Shown in pieces: positions 22,965 to 33,412 of a stretch of DNA of 64,000 bases. Made by a program: the position numbers and the translations under genes. Position 1 is the first letter of the stretch. Each line of letters opens with the position of its first letter. The notes beneath the pieces are model-generated. The model ran no database searches. It saw only the letters and a list, made by a program, of their open reading frames with translations, and was not told the origin of the DNA. Source of the DNA: Hoeflea marina (GTDB taxonomy: Bacteria; Pseudomonadota; Alphaproteobacteria; Rhizobiales; Rhizobiaceae); contig NZ_QGTR01000003.1 of NCBI RefSeq assembly GCF_003182275.1, positions 744,001-808,000 of the forward strand. Direction: 5' to 3'.

Positions 22965-23804
22965 ATGACGACGCGCATCGACACCAAATTCGCCAGCCTC
23001 AAGGCCGAGGGCCGACCGGCGCTGGTCACCTATTTCATGGGCGGCGACCCGGACTACGCCACCTCGCTGGCGATCATGAAGGCCCTGCCCGGCGCGGGGT
23101 CCGACGTCATCGAGCTCGGCATGGCCTTTTCGGACCCGATGGCCGACGGCCCGGCGATCCAGCTGGCCGGACAGCGGGCGCTGAAGGCGGGACAGTCGCT
23201 GGTCCGCACGCTCGACCTGGCGCGCGACTTCCGCAAGGAGGACGACACCACGCCGATCGTACTGATGGGCTATTACAACCCGATCTACATCTATGGCGTC
23301 GAGCGCTTTCTCGTCGATGCCAAGGCAGCCGGCGTCGACGGGCTGATCGTGGTCGACCTGCCGCCGGAGATGGACGATGAACTCTGCATCCCGGCGATGG
23401 CCGCAGGGCTGAACTTCATCCGGCTGGCGACGCCGACCACCGACGCCAAGCGGCTGCCCGCCGTGCTCCACAACACCTCGGGATTCGTCTATTATGTGTC
23501 GATGAACGGCATCACCGGATCGGCCATCGCAGACACGACGAAGATCGAGGCGGCGGTCAGGCGCATCAAGCAGCACACCGACCTGCCGATCTGCGTCGGA
23601 TTCGGGGTGAAGACGGCGGAGCATGCGCGGGTGATCGGCCAGTACGCCGATGGCGTCGTCGTCGGCACCGCGATCGTCAACCAGATCGCGCTGTCGCTGG
23701 ATGCCGAAAACCGCGCAACCGCCGACACGGTGCAGAGCGTGGCAACCATGGTGCGCGGCCTCGCCACCGGCGTGCGCGCCGCGCGCCTTGCCGCCGCAGA
23801 GTGA
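22965..23804 (+). CDS. trpA: Tryptophan synthase alpha chain
   Basis: Cleaves indole-3-glycerol phosphate and channels indole to TrpB. Catalytic Glu in [16 protein letters not shown] and Asp in the same block; [13 protein letters not shown] and the phosphate-binding [10 protein letters not shown] follow. 279 aa. ATG 22965 lies 2 nt after the trpB stop, with GGAGC inside the trpB end as ribosome-binding site. Confidence 0.97.
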   Translation: MTTRIDTKFASLKAEGRPALVTYFMGGDPDYATSLAIMKALPGAGSDVIELGMAFSDPMADGPAIQLAGQRALKAGQSLVRTLDLARDFRKEDDTTPIVLMGYYNPIYIYGVERFLVDAKAAGVDGLIVVDLPPEMDDELCIPAMAAGLNFIRLATPTTDAKRLPAVLHNTSGFVYYVSMNGITGSAIADTTKIEAAVRRIKQHTDLPICVGFGVKTAEHARVIGQYADGVVVGTAIVNQIALSLDAENRATADTVQSVATMVRGLATGVRAARLAAAE

Positions 23805-23841
23805 AGACCCCACATAGGGTCAGGATATCGGAGAGATCGCT

Positions 23842-24753
23842 TTGAACTGGATCACCAACTATGTCAGGCCGAAGATCAATTCGATGCTCGGCCATCGCGA
23901 GGTTCCCGAAAACCTCTGGATCAAGTGCCCGGAGACCGGTGAAATGGTCTTCCACAAGGATCTGGAGGAGAACCACTTCGTGATTCCGGCCTCCGGCTAT
24001 CATATGAAGATGTCGGCGAAGGCGCGACTGAAGCACATCTTCGACGACGGCACTTACGAGCTGCTGCCGGTTCCCAAGGTACCGCAGGATCCGCTCAAGT
24101 TTCGTGATTCGAAGAAATATGCCGACCGGCTGAAGGAGAACCGGGTCAAGACCAGCCTCGAGGACACCATCGTCTCCGGCTACGGGTCGGTGCGCGGCGT
24201 CAAGCTGGTGGCCTGCGCCCATGACTTCAGCTTCATGGGCGGTTCGCTCGGCATCGCCGCCGGCGAAGCCATCATCCAGGCCTTCGAGGCGGCGATCAAG
24301 CGCCACTGCCCGCTGGTGCTGTTCCCGGCCTCGGGCGGCGCGCGCATGCAGGAGGGCATCCTGTCGTTGATGCAGATGCCGCGGACCACCGTCGGCGTCG
24401 AAATGCTGAAGGAAGCCGGCCTTCCCTACATCGTCGTGCTCACCAACCCGACCACCGGCGGCGTATCGGCGTCCTATGCGATGCTCGGCGACGTGCATCT
24501 GGCCGAGCCAGGCGCGGAAATCTGCTTTGCCGGCAAACGTGTGATCGAGCAGACGATCCGCGAGAAGCTGCCGGAAGGCTTCCAGACCTCGGAGTATCTG
24601 CTGGACCACGGCATGGTCGACATGGTGGTTCACCGCCACGACCTGCCGGACACGATAGCCCGCCTGCTGAAGATCTTCCTCAAGCAGGACGGACCGGTCG
24701 CCATTGCAGAGACCGATCTGGAACCGGTGAAAATTGCCGCCGCGGCGGAATGA
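23842..24753 (+). CDS. accD: Acetyl-CoA carboxylase carboxyltransferase subunit beta
   Basis: Beta half of the carboxyltransferase that makes malonyl-CoA. TTG start at 23842, supported by GGAGAG 6 nt upstream and by [13 protein letters not shown] being the usual N terminus. The crotonase fold carries [16 protein letters not shown] and [14 protein letters not shown]. The N-terminal zinc ribbon is degenerate: only one Cys ([14 protein letters not shown], near residue 29) remains of the usual four. Placed between trpA and folC, as in many alphaproteobacteria. Confidence 0.96.
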   Translation: MNWITNYVRPKINSMLGHREVPENLWIKCPETGEMVFHKDLEENHFVIPASGYHMKMSAKARLKHIFDDGTYELLPVPKVPQDPLKFRDSKKYADRLKENRVKTSLEDTIVSGYGSVRGVKLVACAHDFSFMGGSLGIAAGEAIIQAFEAAIKRHCPLVLFPASGGARMQEGILSLMQMPRTTVGVEMLKEAGLPYIVVLTNPTTGGVSASYAMLGDVHLAEPGAEICFAGKRVIEQTIREKLPEGFQTSEYLLDHGMVDMVVHRHDLPDTIARLLKIFLKQDGPVAIAETDLEPVKIAAAAE

Positions 24754-24792
24754 TCCTGCCGGATCGGATGACGCGCATCGGGAGACTGCAAC

Positions 24793-26127
24793 ATGGTGAT
24801 GGTGTCGGCCGCCGAAGCGGAAATCAATGAGCTGCTGACACTGCACCCGAAGGGTTTCGACCTTTCGCTTGACCGGATCAGCCGCCTGCTGGCGGCGCTC
24901 GGCAACCCGCAGGAGCGGATGCCTCCTGTCATCCATGTGGCCGGCACCAACGGCAAGGGATCAGTCACGGCCTTCAGCCGCGCCATGCTCGAAGCTGCGG
25001 GGCTCCGCGTGCATGTCCACACCTCGCCGCATCTGGTCAATTGGCACGAACGCTACCGCATGGGTCAGCCGGGCGGCAGCCGCCTGGTCGAAGACGCCGT
25101 GCTGGCAGAGGCCATCCATCGCGTCGCCGCCGCCAATGGCGGAGCAAAGATCACGGTGTTCGAGATCCTCACCGCGGTGATGTTCCTGCTGTTTTCCGAA
25201 CATCCCGCCGATGTGGCCATCGTCGAGGTGGGGCTCGGCGGCCGCTTCGACGCCACCAATGTGATCGCCAGGCCCGCCGCCTGCGTGATCACCTCGATCT
25301 CGCTCGATCATCAGGCCTATCTCGGTGACCGCGTCGAGCTGATCGCGGCCGAGAAGGCCGGCATCATCAAGCCCGGCGTGCCGGTGGTCATCGGCGAGCA
25401 GCCCGAGGACGATGCGCGTGCGGTGCTGGTGACGACGGCGGAGCGGCTGCACGCGCCCTCGACGGTCTATGGACAGGACTACTTCACCTTCGCCGAACGC
25501 GGACGCCTGACCTATCAGGACGAGGACGGCCTGCTCGATCTGCCGTTGCCCCGCCTGACCGGCCGCTACCAGTACGCCAACGCGGCTGCGGCCATCCGCG
25601 CGATCAAGGCCGCCGGATTTGCGGTGTCCGAGGATGCGATCGCCCAAGGCATGGAAACGGTCGAGTGGCCGGGGCGGATGCAGCGGCTGAGCCACGGCGC
25701 CATTTTCGACCTGGCCGTCCCCGGCGCGGAAATCTGGCTCGACGGCGGCCATAATCCCGGCGCCGGCAGGGTGATCGCCGAAGCCATGGCCAATCTGGAA
25801 GAGATTCAGTCGCGGCCGTTGTTTCTCGTCACGGGGATGATCAACACGAAGGATCCCGTCGGCTATTTCGAGGCATTCGCCGATCTGGCCCGGCATGTCT
25901 TCACGGTGCCGATTCCGAGCTCCGACGCCGGACTGGACCCGCTTGCGCTTGCCGATGACGCGCTCGACGCCGGCCTGACGGCGGAACCCGTCGATTCGGT
26001 GGAAGATGCCCTGGCGATGATCGCGCAGGTCAGGGACACCAGCCAACCCGCGCCGCGCATTCTGATCGGCGGATCCCTGTATCTGGTCGGCGAGGTGCTG
26101 CGGGCAAACGGCACGCCGCCTGTCTGA
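24793..26127 (+). CDS. folC: Bifunctional folylpolyglutamate synthase/dihydrofolate synthase
   Basis: ATP-dependent Mur-ligase-family enzyme that adds glutamate to dihydropteroate and to folates. P-loop HVAGTNGKGSVTAF near residues 48-61; HTSPHLVNWHERYR, VEVGLGGRFDATNV and the C-terminal ligase motif WLDGGHNPGAG are present. 444 aa. ATG 24793; a second in-frame ATG lies at 24799. Follows accD by 39 bp, so it is probably part of the trp-acc-fol operon. Convergent with trxA. Confidence 0.95.
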   Translation: MVMVSAAEAEINELLTLHPKGFDLSLDRISRLLAALGNPQERMPPVIHVAGTNGKGSVTAFSRAMLEAAGLRVHVHTSPHLVNWHERYRMGQPGGSRLVEDAVLAEAIHRVAAANGGAKITVFEILTAVMFLLFSEHPADVAIVEVGLGGRFDATNVIARPAACVITSISLDHQAYLGDRVELIAAEKAGIIKPGVPVVIGEQPEDDARAVLVTTAERLHAPSTVYGQDYFTFAERGRLTYQDEDGLLDLPLPRLTGRYQYANAAAAIRAIKAAGFAVSEDAIAQGMETVEWPGRMQRLSHGAIFDLAVPGAEIWLDGGHNPGAGRVIAEAMANLEEIQSRPLFLVTGMINTKDPVGYFEAFADLARHVFTVPIPSSDAGLDPLALADDALDAGLTAEPVDSVEDALAMIAQVRDTSQPAPRILIGGSLYLVGEVLRANGTPPV

Positions 26128-26133
26128 GACCGG

Positions 26134-26165
26134 AAAAAACCCGCCAGGCTGACCAGGCGGGTTGA
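26134..26165 (-). terminator. Terminator after trxA (and facing folC)
   Basis: The stem AACCCGCC ... GGCGGGTT has a 10-nt loop. Read on the minus strand it is followed by six T residues, so it serves trxA best. On the plus strand it may also stop folC transcripts. Confidence 0.75.
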
Positions 26166-26210
26166 TGGGCAGGTGATCGGAGCGATCGGGATCCGACGGA
26201 CGCGGACTGC

Positions 26211-26534
26211 TCAGCCGACAGCGCCGGCGATCCAGTTCGACAGGGCGGTCTTCGGCGAAGCGCCCACCTTGATGTCGGCTACTGCGCCTTGCTTGAACAT
26301 GGCCAGCGTCGGAATCGAGCGGATGCCGAACTGCGATGCGAGCTCCGGATTCTCGTCGATGTTGAGCTTGACCACCTTGATCTTGCCTTCCATCTCATTG
26401 GAGATTTCCTCGAGGCTGGGCGCGATCATCTTGCAGGGACCGCACCATTCGGCCCAGAAATCCACAACGACGGGGACGGTGGAATCAAGGACTTCACTCT
26501 GGAAATTGGCGCTGTCAACTTTCACGGTTGCCAT
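26211..26534 (-). CDS. trxA: Thioredoxin
   Basis: A 107-residue disulfide reductase with the canonical active site WAEWCGPCK (Cys31, Cys34), the cis-Pro loop SIPTLAMF, and Asp25 in VVDFW. The ribosome-binding site AAAGGAG lies upstream of ATG 26534. Downstream of addA by about 100 bp on the same strand, an arrangement common in rhizobia. Confidence 0.97.
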   Translation of the reverse strand: MATVKVDSANFQSEVLDSTVPVVVDFWAEWCGPCKMIAPSLEEISNEMEGKIKVVKLNIDENPELASQFGIRSIPTLAMFKQGAVADIKVGASPKTALSNWIAGAVG

Positions 26535-26637
26535 ATCGAGGCACTCCTTTGGGACTCAGTTCGGATAGATGCAATGTGATGACTCGGAGGGGTATATTCA
26601 AGAGCTTTGATGCCGCAGCGGTCGGGCAACAGCGGGT

Positions 26638-29600
26638 TCATGCGCCTCCAAGCCTGGCAAAGGCCAGGTCGAGTTCATCAGCGCCGAGCCTTATGAGCAG
26701 CGGGCCGGCGGTGTAGAGCAGCGCGGCGGTGATGGCATGGGCCGGATAGAGCGGCTTGAGCAGCGCCCGATAGATCGCCAGCTGGGCCACATGGCCCGCG
26801 GGAACCGCATCCGGCGCCGGCGGCTGCCCGGTCTTGTAGTCGATGATCAGCACCCGGTCACCGTCGACCGCCAGTCGATCGATTCGGCCGGTCACCGTGC
26901 GCTCCGCTCCGCGGAGCGACAGCGTGCCCATGACCGAGACCTCCGCAGCGGCAGTCCCCTCGAAGGCGGCGGCGAAGGCGGGATCGGACAGGATGGCGAG
27001 CACGCGGCCGACCATCGCCTGGCGGTCGGCGTCGGGGAGACCCGGAAGGGCGCGGGAGACATAGCGTTGCGCCGCGGCGGGCCGCTCGCCCGCCGCCATC
27101 CCGGGCAGCACCTGCAGCAGCCGGTGCATGGCGCGCCCGCGGTCCAGCGCCGGCGTCGGCAGCGCCGCCGGTCCTTGGAACGGAGAGGAGGGCGGCCCCT
27201 CCTCCGCGTCGTCGATCACCGCACCCACGCCGGAGGGCACCAGCGGGCGCGGCAATTCGCGGTCGGGCGGGAGGGGCGAGGACGGGCACTCGAACGGCGG
27301 CGCGGCGGCGGGCGGCGGCGCTGGCATCACGTCGGCCGGGCGGGCGGGCGGCGCCCGGTCATGCAGCAGGCAACGCACCGAGAAGGCGCTGTCGCCCTCT
27401 CCATGGGTGATATCGCTGACCGATCGGCCGCTCGCACCATCGGCCGCCGCCCGGTCGAAGCCGGCGGTCACAAGGCTGTGCCAGGTCGGCGACTTGGCCT
27501 CGCGCAGGCCGCGGTAGCCGCAGACCACCAGCCGGTCCGCCGCCCGCGTCAGCCCGACATAGAGAAGACGCCGGTATTCCTCCTCGGCCTGCAGCTTGAG
27601 CACGGCGTGAGTGGCGTCGCTGGCCCCGGTGCGGTGGTCCTTGGTGGGGAACCAGACCGGCACCGAACCCGGGCCCGTCTCGCCCGGTCGCTCCGGGAGC
27701 AGCCAGACGCGTGGCAGATGCGAAGGCTGAAACGCCTCTCCACCCGAATCGACCAGGAAGACGAAGGGCGCCTCCAACCCCTTGGCGGCGTGCACGGTCA
27801 TGACCCGGACGGCGTCCGTGCCCTGCTCCATCTCGCGCTTGATCTCCGGCGATTCGGTTTCCAGCATCGCCAGGAAGGACTGCAGGCCGGGAATGCCGGC
27901 TTCCTCATGGTCGAGCGTCAGGCCGAGAAATTCATCGAGGACGTCGCCGACCTCCCGGCCCAGCCGGGCGAGGAACAGCTCCCGACCGCCGCCGGGGCCG
28001 ATGACGGTCGCGTAGAAATCATGCACCGAGAGCCTGCGGGCCAACCCACACCAGTGCGAAAGCCGGGCCGACATCCGGGCGAAGTCCGCATCGTCGGCGG
28101 AGAGCAGATCGAGATGGTCGGAAAGGCTCATGCCGTCGGGCCGCCCGGCCGCCAGCCGGAACAACTGATCCTCGCTCAGTCCGACCAGCGGGCTCTTGAC
28201 CAGCGCCGCCAGCGACAGGTCGTCATCGGCCAGCAGCGCGTGCCGGCCGAGCGCCATCAGATCCTGAACGGCGACGTGGTCGGTCAGCCGCAGCCGGTCG
28301 GCGCCGGCCACCGGGATGTCGCTGGTGGCCTTCAATGTCCTGAGCAGGGTCGGTACGAAGCCGTCCCGCTTGCGCACCAGCACCAGCACGTCGCCAGGGC
28401 TGACGGGGCGCAGCAGCCCGGTCCTGGCATCCATGATGCGGTCGTGGCCGATCCAGGCCTGAAGCACGGTGGCAATGCGGCTGGCCAGGCGAGCGGCGGG
28501 CGCCGTTTCGGGAGTGTGGTCGAACGGCTCGGTCCAGCTTTCGCTCTCCTCGGACGCGTCGCTTGCCAGCATCTCCCACAGCTCCGCCCGCCCGGGGGCG
28601 GACAGCCGGGCGGTTTCATGAATGACGGCGGCGCGGTCCTCGCCCAGTCCCTGGCTGGCGTCATCGGAGGCGAAGACCAGATCGACCAGGGTGAGGATTT
28701 CCCGTGCCGAGCGGAAGGAGACCCGGAGCGATATGCGCTCGAACTGCATCCTCGCGGCGCGGGCGCGGCGTTCGGTGAGACTGCGCTCCTCGGCGAACTG
28801 CTCCGGGCGCGCGCCCTGGAACGAGTAGATCGACTGCTTTTCGTCGCCGACCGAAAACAGCGTCCGCAGGCCGGGGCGGGCACCGGAGCCGGCAAAGAAC
28901 TCGGCCGACAGCGAGCGGATGACGCTCCACTGCAGCGGCGCCGTGTCCTGGGCCTCATCGACCAGGATGTGGTCGATGCCCTGGTCGAGCTTGTAGTGCA
29001 CCCAGGCGCCGGCGCCGCTGCGTGCCAGCAGCGATTCAGTGCGGTCGATGAGGTCGTCATAATCGAGATAGGCCTGCCGATGCTTGAGCTCGTCGAACTC
29101 GCCGAGATAGCGGCGGGCAATGATCATGGCGGCAAGACTTGATTCCAGCGCCGCATGGGCGCGCAACGCATCCTCCGTGGCGACGACATGAGCGAGCGCC
29201 TGGGCGAGGCGGTCCTCGATATCGGGCAGCGTGGCGGCAACGGCCTTGCCGGCAACCGTCGACAGGCTTCGCGGCTTGCCCGCCTGGGTGAAGAAGATCT
29301 CGCGTACCTGCGCCAGCCTCTCCTGCGGGTCTGACTGGCCCGCCGCCAGCAGGCCCGTGGCAAAGGCGCTCGCAGTCTTCAACTTGGCTGCGGTGGCGAC
29401 CGCCTCGATGTCGCGCAGGATCGCGTCCGGCAGGCCGGGCAGCGGCCAGATCCGCGCTTCCACATCGGCGCGGCTTTCCCCTTCCGCGACGCCGAGTGCG
29501 CGCCTGAGGCAAGGCTCGACGCCACCCTGCGCTTCGGCCTTGCGGCGGAAGGCCGCAATCTCGCGGCGGCGCGAATAGAGCCCGCCCAGCAGCTGGTCGA

Positions 29601-30192
29601 AACCGTGCTCGCCGCCGAGATCGAGCGCCGTCATCACCGCGCCCGGCAGCTGCGGGTCGGTTTCGAAATGGGACGTCGAAAACAGCATGCGGCGGGATTC
29701 GGCAAGCAGATTGGCGGCGGCCTGGTCGTCGAGCACGTTGAAGCGGCCGGCCACATTCGCCTCTAGCGGAAAACGCTGCAGCACCGCCTCGCAGAAGGCA
29801 TGGATCGTCTGGATCTTGAGCCCGCCCGGCGTTTCCAGCGCCGTGGCGAAGAGCTGCCGGGCGCGCGTGAGGTCGGCGGCGGACGGCTCCGTGCCCTGGA
29901 TCCGCGCAATTCGCCCGCTCAGCGCCGGATCATCCAGCCGCGACCACTCGGCCAGCATGCGGAACACGCGGTTGGACATTTCCGCCGCGGCCGCCTTGGT
30001 GTAGGTCAGGCAGAGAATGGCCGACGGCCGGGCGCCGCCGAGCAGCAGTCGGATGACCCTCTGGGACAGCACGTGGGTCTTGCCCGATCCGGCATTGGCG
30101 GACACCCAGGCGGAGAGCGACGGGGTCGATGCCCTGCGCTGCCGCAGTCCGGTTTCGGTGACGAGATCGGCGGACAGGCTGTCGTCACTCAT
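26638..30192 (-). CDS. addA: Double-strand break repair helicase-nuclease AddA
   Basis: ATP-driven 3'-5' helicase and nuclease subunit of the AddAB recombination complex (the alphaproteobacterial counterpart of RecBCD). The UvrD-type core has Walker A ANAGSGKTHVLSQR at about residues 34-47, HILVDEAQDTAPLQW and TVHAAKGLEAPFVFLVD. The C-terminal PD-(D/E)XK nuclease has RAMHRLLQ and VLIIDYKTGQPP. 1184 aa from ATG 30192, which overlaps the end of addB by 8 bp. The longer frame from 30288 runs into addB and is rejected. Confidence 0.95.
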   Translation of the reverse strand: MSDDSLSADLVTETGLRQRRASTPSLSAWVSANAGSGKTHVLSQRVIRLLLGGARPSAILCLTYTKAAAAEMSNRVFRMLAEWSRLDDPALSGRIARIQGTEPSAADLTRARQLFATALETPGGLKIQTIHAFCEAVLQRFPLEANVAGRFNVLDDQAAANLLAESRRMLFSTSHFETDPQLPGAVMTALDLGGEHGFDQLLGGLYSRRREIAAFRRKAEAQGGVEPCLRRALGVAEGESRADVEARIWPLPGLPDAILRDIEAVATAAKLKTASAFATGLLAAGQSDPQERLAQVREIFFTQAGKPRSLSTVAGKAVAATLPDIEDRLAQALAHVVATEDALRAHAALESSLAAMIIARRYLGEFDELKHRQAYLDYDDLIDRTESLLARSGAGAWVHYKLDQGIDHILVDEAQDTAPLQWSVIRSLSAEFFAGSGARPGLRTLFSVGDEKQSIYSFQGARPEQFAEERSLTERRARAARMQFERISLRVSFRSAREILTLVDLVFASDDASQGLGEDRAAVIHETARLSAPGRAELWEMLASDASEESESWTEPFDHTPETAPAARLASRIATVLQAWIGHDRIMDARTGLLRPVSPGDVLVLVRKRDGFVPTLLRTLKATSDIPVAGADRLRLTDHVAVQDLMALGRHALLADDDLSLAALVKSPLVGLSEDQLFRLAAGRPDGMSLSDHLDLLSADDADFARMSARLSHWCGLARRLSVHDFYATVIGPGGGRELFLARLGREVGDVLDEFLGLTLDHEEAGIPGLQSFLAMLETESPEIKREMEQGTDAVRVMTVHAAKGLEAPFVFLVDSGGEAFQPSHLPRVWLLPERPGETGPGSVPVWFPTKDHRTGASDATHAVLKLQAEEEYRRLLYVGLTRAADRLVVCGYRGLREAKSPTWHSLVTAGFDRAAADGASGRSVSDITHGEGDSAFSVRCLLHDRAPPARPADVMPAPPPAAAPPFECPSSPLPPDRELPRPLVPSGVGAVIDDAEEGPPSSPFQGPAALPTPALDRGRAMHRLLQVLPGMAAGERPAAAQRYVSRALPGLPDADRQAMVGRVLAILSDPAFAAAFEGTAAAEVSVMGTLSLRGAERTVTGRIDRLAVDGDRVLIIDYKTGQPPAPDAVPAGHVAQLAIYRALLKPLYPAHAITAALLYTAGPLLIRLGADELDLAFARLGGA

Positions 30193-33100
30193 CGCCGTCA
30201 CCCTGGTCGCTGTCGACAACGGTCTGCCATTCGGCGACCCGTGCCAGATGGTCGAAATCGCCGCCATAGCTGCGGGCGCTCTCGGCAATCACCCGGGACA
30301 TGAAGCCGCGCCGCCCCGACCGGAGCGCGGCGACAAGGCCGGTGAGCTCCTGCGCCGCCTTGCCGGCCAGCTCGTCCGGCCGCAGCGGTTCGTCGCGGGT
30401 TCTCGATCCCGGCGCATCGTCGATGCGATCCACGAACTTCTCCTTGCCGGTAAGCCGCACATACAGCAGTTCCGAGACCGGCATGGCGGCCACGCCGTCG
30501 AACCCGCCATTCATCACCGCATAGGCCTCGAGCGCCAGCTGCGGGTCGATCAGGATGCGCGCGACCTTGCGCGAAGGCGTCGTGCCGGTCTTGTAGTCGA
30601 TCAAGACGGCGGTTCCGTCCGAGCGAAGGTCGATGCGGTCGGCAATGCCGCTGACGCTGACCTCGGGCGAGATGGCGATGCGGCCGCGGCATTCCACCAG
30701 CCGCCGGACGATGTCGGGCGCGCGCCCCGCCTCCCAAGACTCCAGCGCCTGCGCGGCCTGGTGGATACGGTGGCGCCAGACCGCAGCGACGTGGTCGGGA
30801 AGATCCTCTCGCGCGATCAGTTCATCGGCGATCCGCATCAGCCGCCCGCTCGTCAGCTCGGCGGGGGAGGCGTCGCGGACGAACCTCTCGAGGATGGCGT
30901 GGAAGAGCGTGCCGCGCTCGCGCGGACCGGGATCGCCGACAAAGGCGTCGAGCGGGTCGAGCCTGAGGATCCGGCGGCCATAGATCGCATAGGGATCGCG
31001 GCGGAGCCTGCCGACCTCGGAAAAGGAGTAGGACGCCGGTTGCAGGGCGGCGGGCGGCCGTGGCTCCGGCCGTCTCGCCGATGCCGTTCCCGTCACTCGG
31101 TCGCGCAGCCGCACATGCTCGACAATCGCGCGGCCGCGCCCGCGCATCTCCGCGGCCGATGCTGCGCCGGCGACGGCGAGCAGCCTCTGCAGCCAGCGCG
31201 ACGGCACCGTGGGCGACTTGCCGACCCGCTCCGAACGGGACAGGACGACATTCGGAGCGCCCATGGCCATCTGGAAGTCATGCGCCGCCTGCCCGACCCG
31301 GCGTTCGGGGGGCTCCAGGCCGATGGCGGCCTTCATCGAGCGCGACAGGAACGGATCTTCCGCGCCGGGCGCCGGCCAGGTGCCCTCGTTGAGGCTGGCG
31401 AGAATCAGCGTGTCGACCTGCTGTAGCCGCGCCTCGAGCGCGCCCCAGATGAAGGCGCGCGAATGGCCGCCGGCACCCGGCTTGACCATGTGCCCGGACA
31501 TCAGCGCCTCCAGCGCGGAGATCCACTCATGCCCGTTGAGCGCCAGCGCCGTGCGGCTGTCTCGGGTTTCGAGCAGGATTGCCGAAAGTGCTTCGCCGGA
31601 TTCGCTTGCCCACAGGCCAGCGAGCGAGCCCGCCTCGTCCACGGCAATCAGCTCCAGGCTGGCAGCGGTCGCCGAGGCGAGAGCGGCGATGGGAAAGTCG
31701 GGCCTCAGGCTCAGTCCCGCCGGCGTCTCCACTCCATGCAGCAGCAGCGAGGTCAGCGGCGCGAGCGCCTGCGTGATCCGACGGGCGTGGATTTCGGCCG
31801 CGGCGAATTCGGCGTCGGTGACCCGCGCCAGCCATTGCGGCGCATGCCGGTCGCCGCGCCGTCCGGCGCGATCGGCCAGCAGTCCGGCCAGGTCATCCAC
31901 GTCGGCGGCACCGGCGCCGCCCCTGAGCGCGAGACGTTCGACGAGGCTGCCGAGATCGCGCGCCGCCGCCGCGCTCTGCCCGAAGCGGGCCAGCGGATGC
32001 TTGATCAGCGCGGCGAGGGCCACCGGGTCGCCGGGCGCGAAGGCGACATGCGCGACCAGCCGAGCGAGGCTGCCGGTCTCGGTCTTGGCCAGCGGCAGGC
32101 CGCCCGAATCATTGGCCTCGATGCCGTAGCGAGAGAGTTCGATGACGACGCGGCGCGCGAGATTGCGGTCCGGCGTCACCAGGGCCACGGTCGGCGCGGC
32201 CCGATCCGGCGCGGGCTCCAGTGCCCTGCGCATGGCGGCCGCCAGGGCCGCGGCCTCTTCGCGCTGGTTGGCCGCCTCGATCAGCCCGACGCGGGCGAAT
32301 GCCGGCGCGATCTCCGTCTCCTCCGGCAGGACGCCGGTCTCGCTCCAAGCGGCGGTGGCCGATGGAGGAAGCAGAGCCAGCGACACGAGCGCCGCGCGGG
32401 TCCTGAGTTCGGGTACCGGCGTTGCCAGTTCGGGGATCGCTCCGACAGCGCCGGCATCCAGTCCGAGGAACGACAGGAGATGCAGGAGGCCGTATTGCGG
32501 GTGGCTGCGGATGGTGATCGGCGCCAGCTGATCGACCTGCCAGCCGCCGGGCGCCGGAAGCGGCCGGGCGGCCCGCTCGATGAGCTGCCAGTGATCCGCG
32601 CGCATATGCTGGTCGAGGCCGGGCAGCACCACCGCGCCCTGCGGCAGATCCGACACCGCCGCGATCAGCCGCGCCGTCGAGGGACGCGTGCCCGTGGATC
32701 CCGCCACGATCACCGGCCCGGCATGGCCGCCGGCGGCAATGCGCCGGGTCTCCGCATCAAGCAGCACATTGTGGTGCCGGGCGGGGCTCGATTGTCCCTG
32801 CTCGGCCAGGGTTGCGGGCCAGTACTGCCGGGCAATGCGGAGAAATTCACTGGTCAGCTGCCACCATTGCTGCAGCGAATCATCGACCATGCCGTCGAGC
32901 CGGTCGAAATCGGCTTCCTCGGATTCCACCGCCTGGATCAGGTCGTAGAGGCTGCGCCCCAGCCAGATGGCATCGGCCGGGTTGGCGGGAGCGACCAGAG
33001 GCGAGCCCTGCAGGTGATCGGTCACCGCCTTCGGCAGGGCCTGCTTCCACGCCAGCACCAGGTCGGCCAGCCTCAGAGTGGCCTGGACGGTGGCGACCGG

Positions 33101-33412
33101 CGGGTTGAGGTCGAGCGCCACCGGATCGGTTTCGTCAAAGAAGCCGCTGTCGTCGTCGGTCTCCCCCAGCGGCCGGATCACCGGCAGCACGGCGCTGCCC
33201 TGGCCGATCCAGTCGGCGATCTCGGAGCGCAACGCGCGCGCGGCTCGGCGGGTCGGGACGTAGATGGTGGTGGCGGCAAGCGCCAGCGGATCCTCCGGAC
33301 GGTGCGCCAGGCCGGGAATGAGGCGGCCAGCCAGGATCGCATCGGCCAGCGTGGACAGAAAGGGCACGCCGGACGGGATGGTGAAGACCCGTGATGCGCC
33401 GCCGCCGGTCAC
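30185..33412 (-). CDS. addB: Double-strand break repair protein AddB
   Basis: Partner of AddA, 1075 aa. The N-terminal part resembles a helicase with a poor ATPase site: the expected GxGKT loop is absent, replaced by TIYVPTRRAARALRSE near residues 48-63. The C-terminal nuclease domain has RGTLFHAILERFV and AVLIDYKTGTTPSRK. The four-cysteine iron-sulfur motif of Firmicutes AddB is not seen, as usual in this group. Its ATG overlaps the murU stop (ATGA) and its end overlaps addA by 8 bp, indicating tight coupling. Confidence 0.93.
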   Translation of the reverse strand: MTGGGASRVFTIPSGVPFLSTLADAILAGRLIPGLAHRPEDPLALAATTIYVPTRRAARALRSEIADWIGQGSAVLPVIRPLGETDDDSGFFDETDPVALDLNPPVATVQATLRLADLVLAWKQALPKAVTDHLQGSPLVAPANPADAIWLGRSLYDLIQAVESEEADFDRLDGMVDDSLQQWWQLTSEFLRIARQYWPATLAEQGQSSPARHHNVLLDAETRRIAAGGHAGPVIVAGSTGTRPSTARLIAAVSDLPQGAVVLPGLDQHMRADHWQLIERAARPLPAPGGWQVDQLAPITIRSHPQYGLLHLLSFLGLDAGAVGAIPELATPVPELRTRAALVSLALLPPSATAAWSETGVLPEETEIAPAFARVGLIEAANQREEAAALAAAMRRALEPAPDRAAPTVALVTPDRNLARRVVIELSRYGIEANDSGGLPLAKTETGSLARLVAHVAFAPGDPVALAALIKHPLARFGQSAAAARDLGSLVERLALRGGAGAADVDDLAGLLADRAGRRGDRHAPQWLARVTDAEFAAAEIHARRITQALAPLTSLLLHGVETPAGLSLRPDFPIAALASATAASLELIAVDEAGSLAGLWASESGEALSAILLETRDSRTALALNGHEWISALEALMSGHMVKPGAGGHSRAFIWGALEARLQQVDTLILASLNEGTWPAPGAEDPFLSRSMKAAIGLEPPERRVGQAAHDFQMAMGAPNVVLSRSERVGKSPTVPSRWLQRLLAVAGAASAAEMRGRGRAIVEHVRLRDRVTGTASARRPEPRPPAALQPASYSFSEVGRLRRDPYAIYGRRILRLDPLDAFVGDPGPRERGTLFHAILERFVRDASPAELTSGRLMRIADELIAREDLPDHVAAVWRHRIHQAAQALESWEAGRAPDIVRRLVECRGRIAISPEVSVSGIADRIDLRSDGTAVLIDYKTGTTPSRKVARILIDPQLALEAYAVMNGGFDGVAAMPVSELLYVRLTGKEKFVDRIDDAPGSRTRDEPLRPDELAGKAAQELTGLVAALRSGRRGFMSRVIAESARSYGGDFDHLARVAEWQTVVDSDQGDGDE

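Noticed and set aside
26737-29142. 801-codon plus-strand open frame opposite addA
   Set aside because: No domain resemblance; composition is that of a reverse-strand shadow of AddA.
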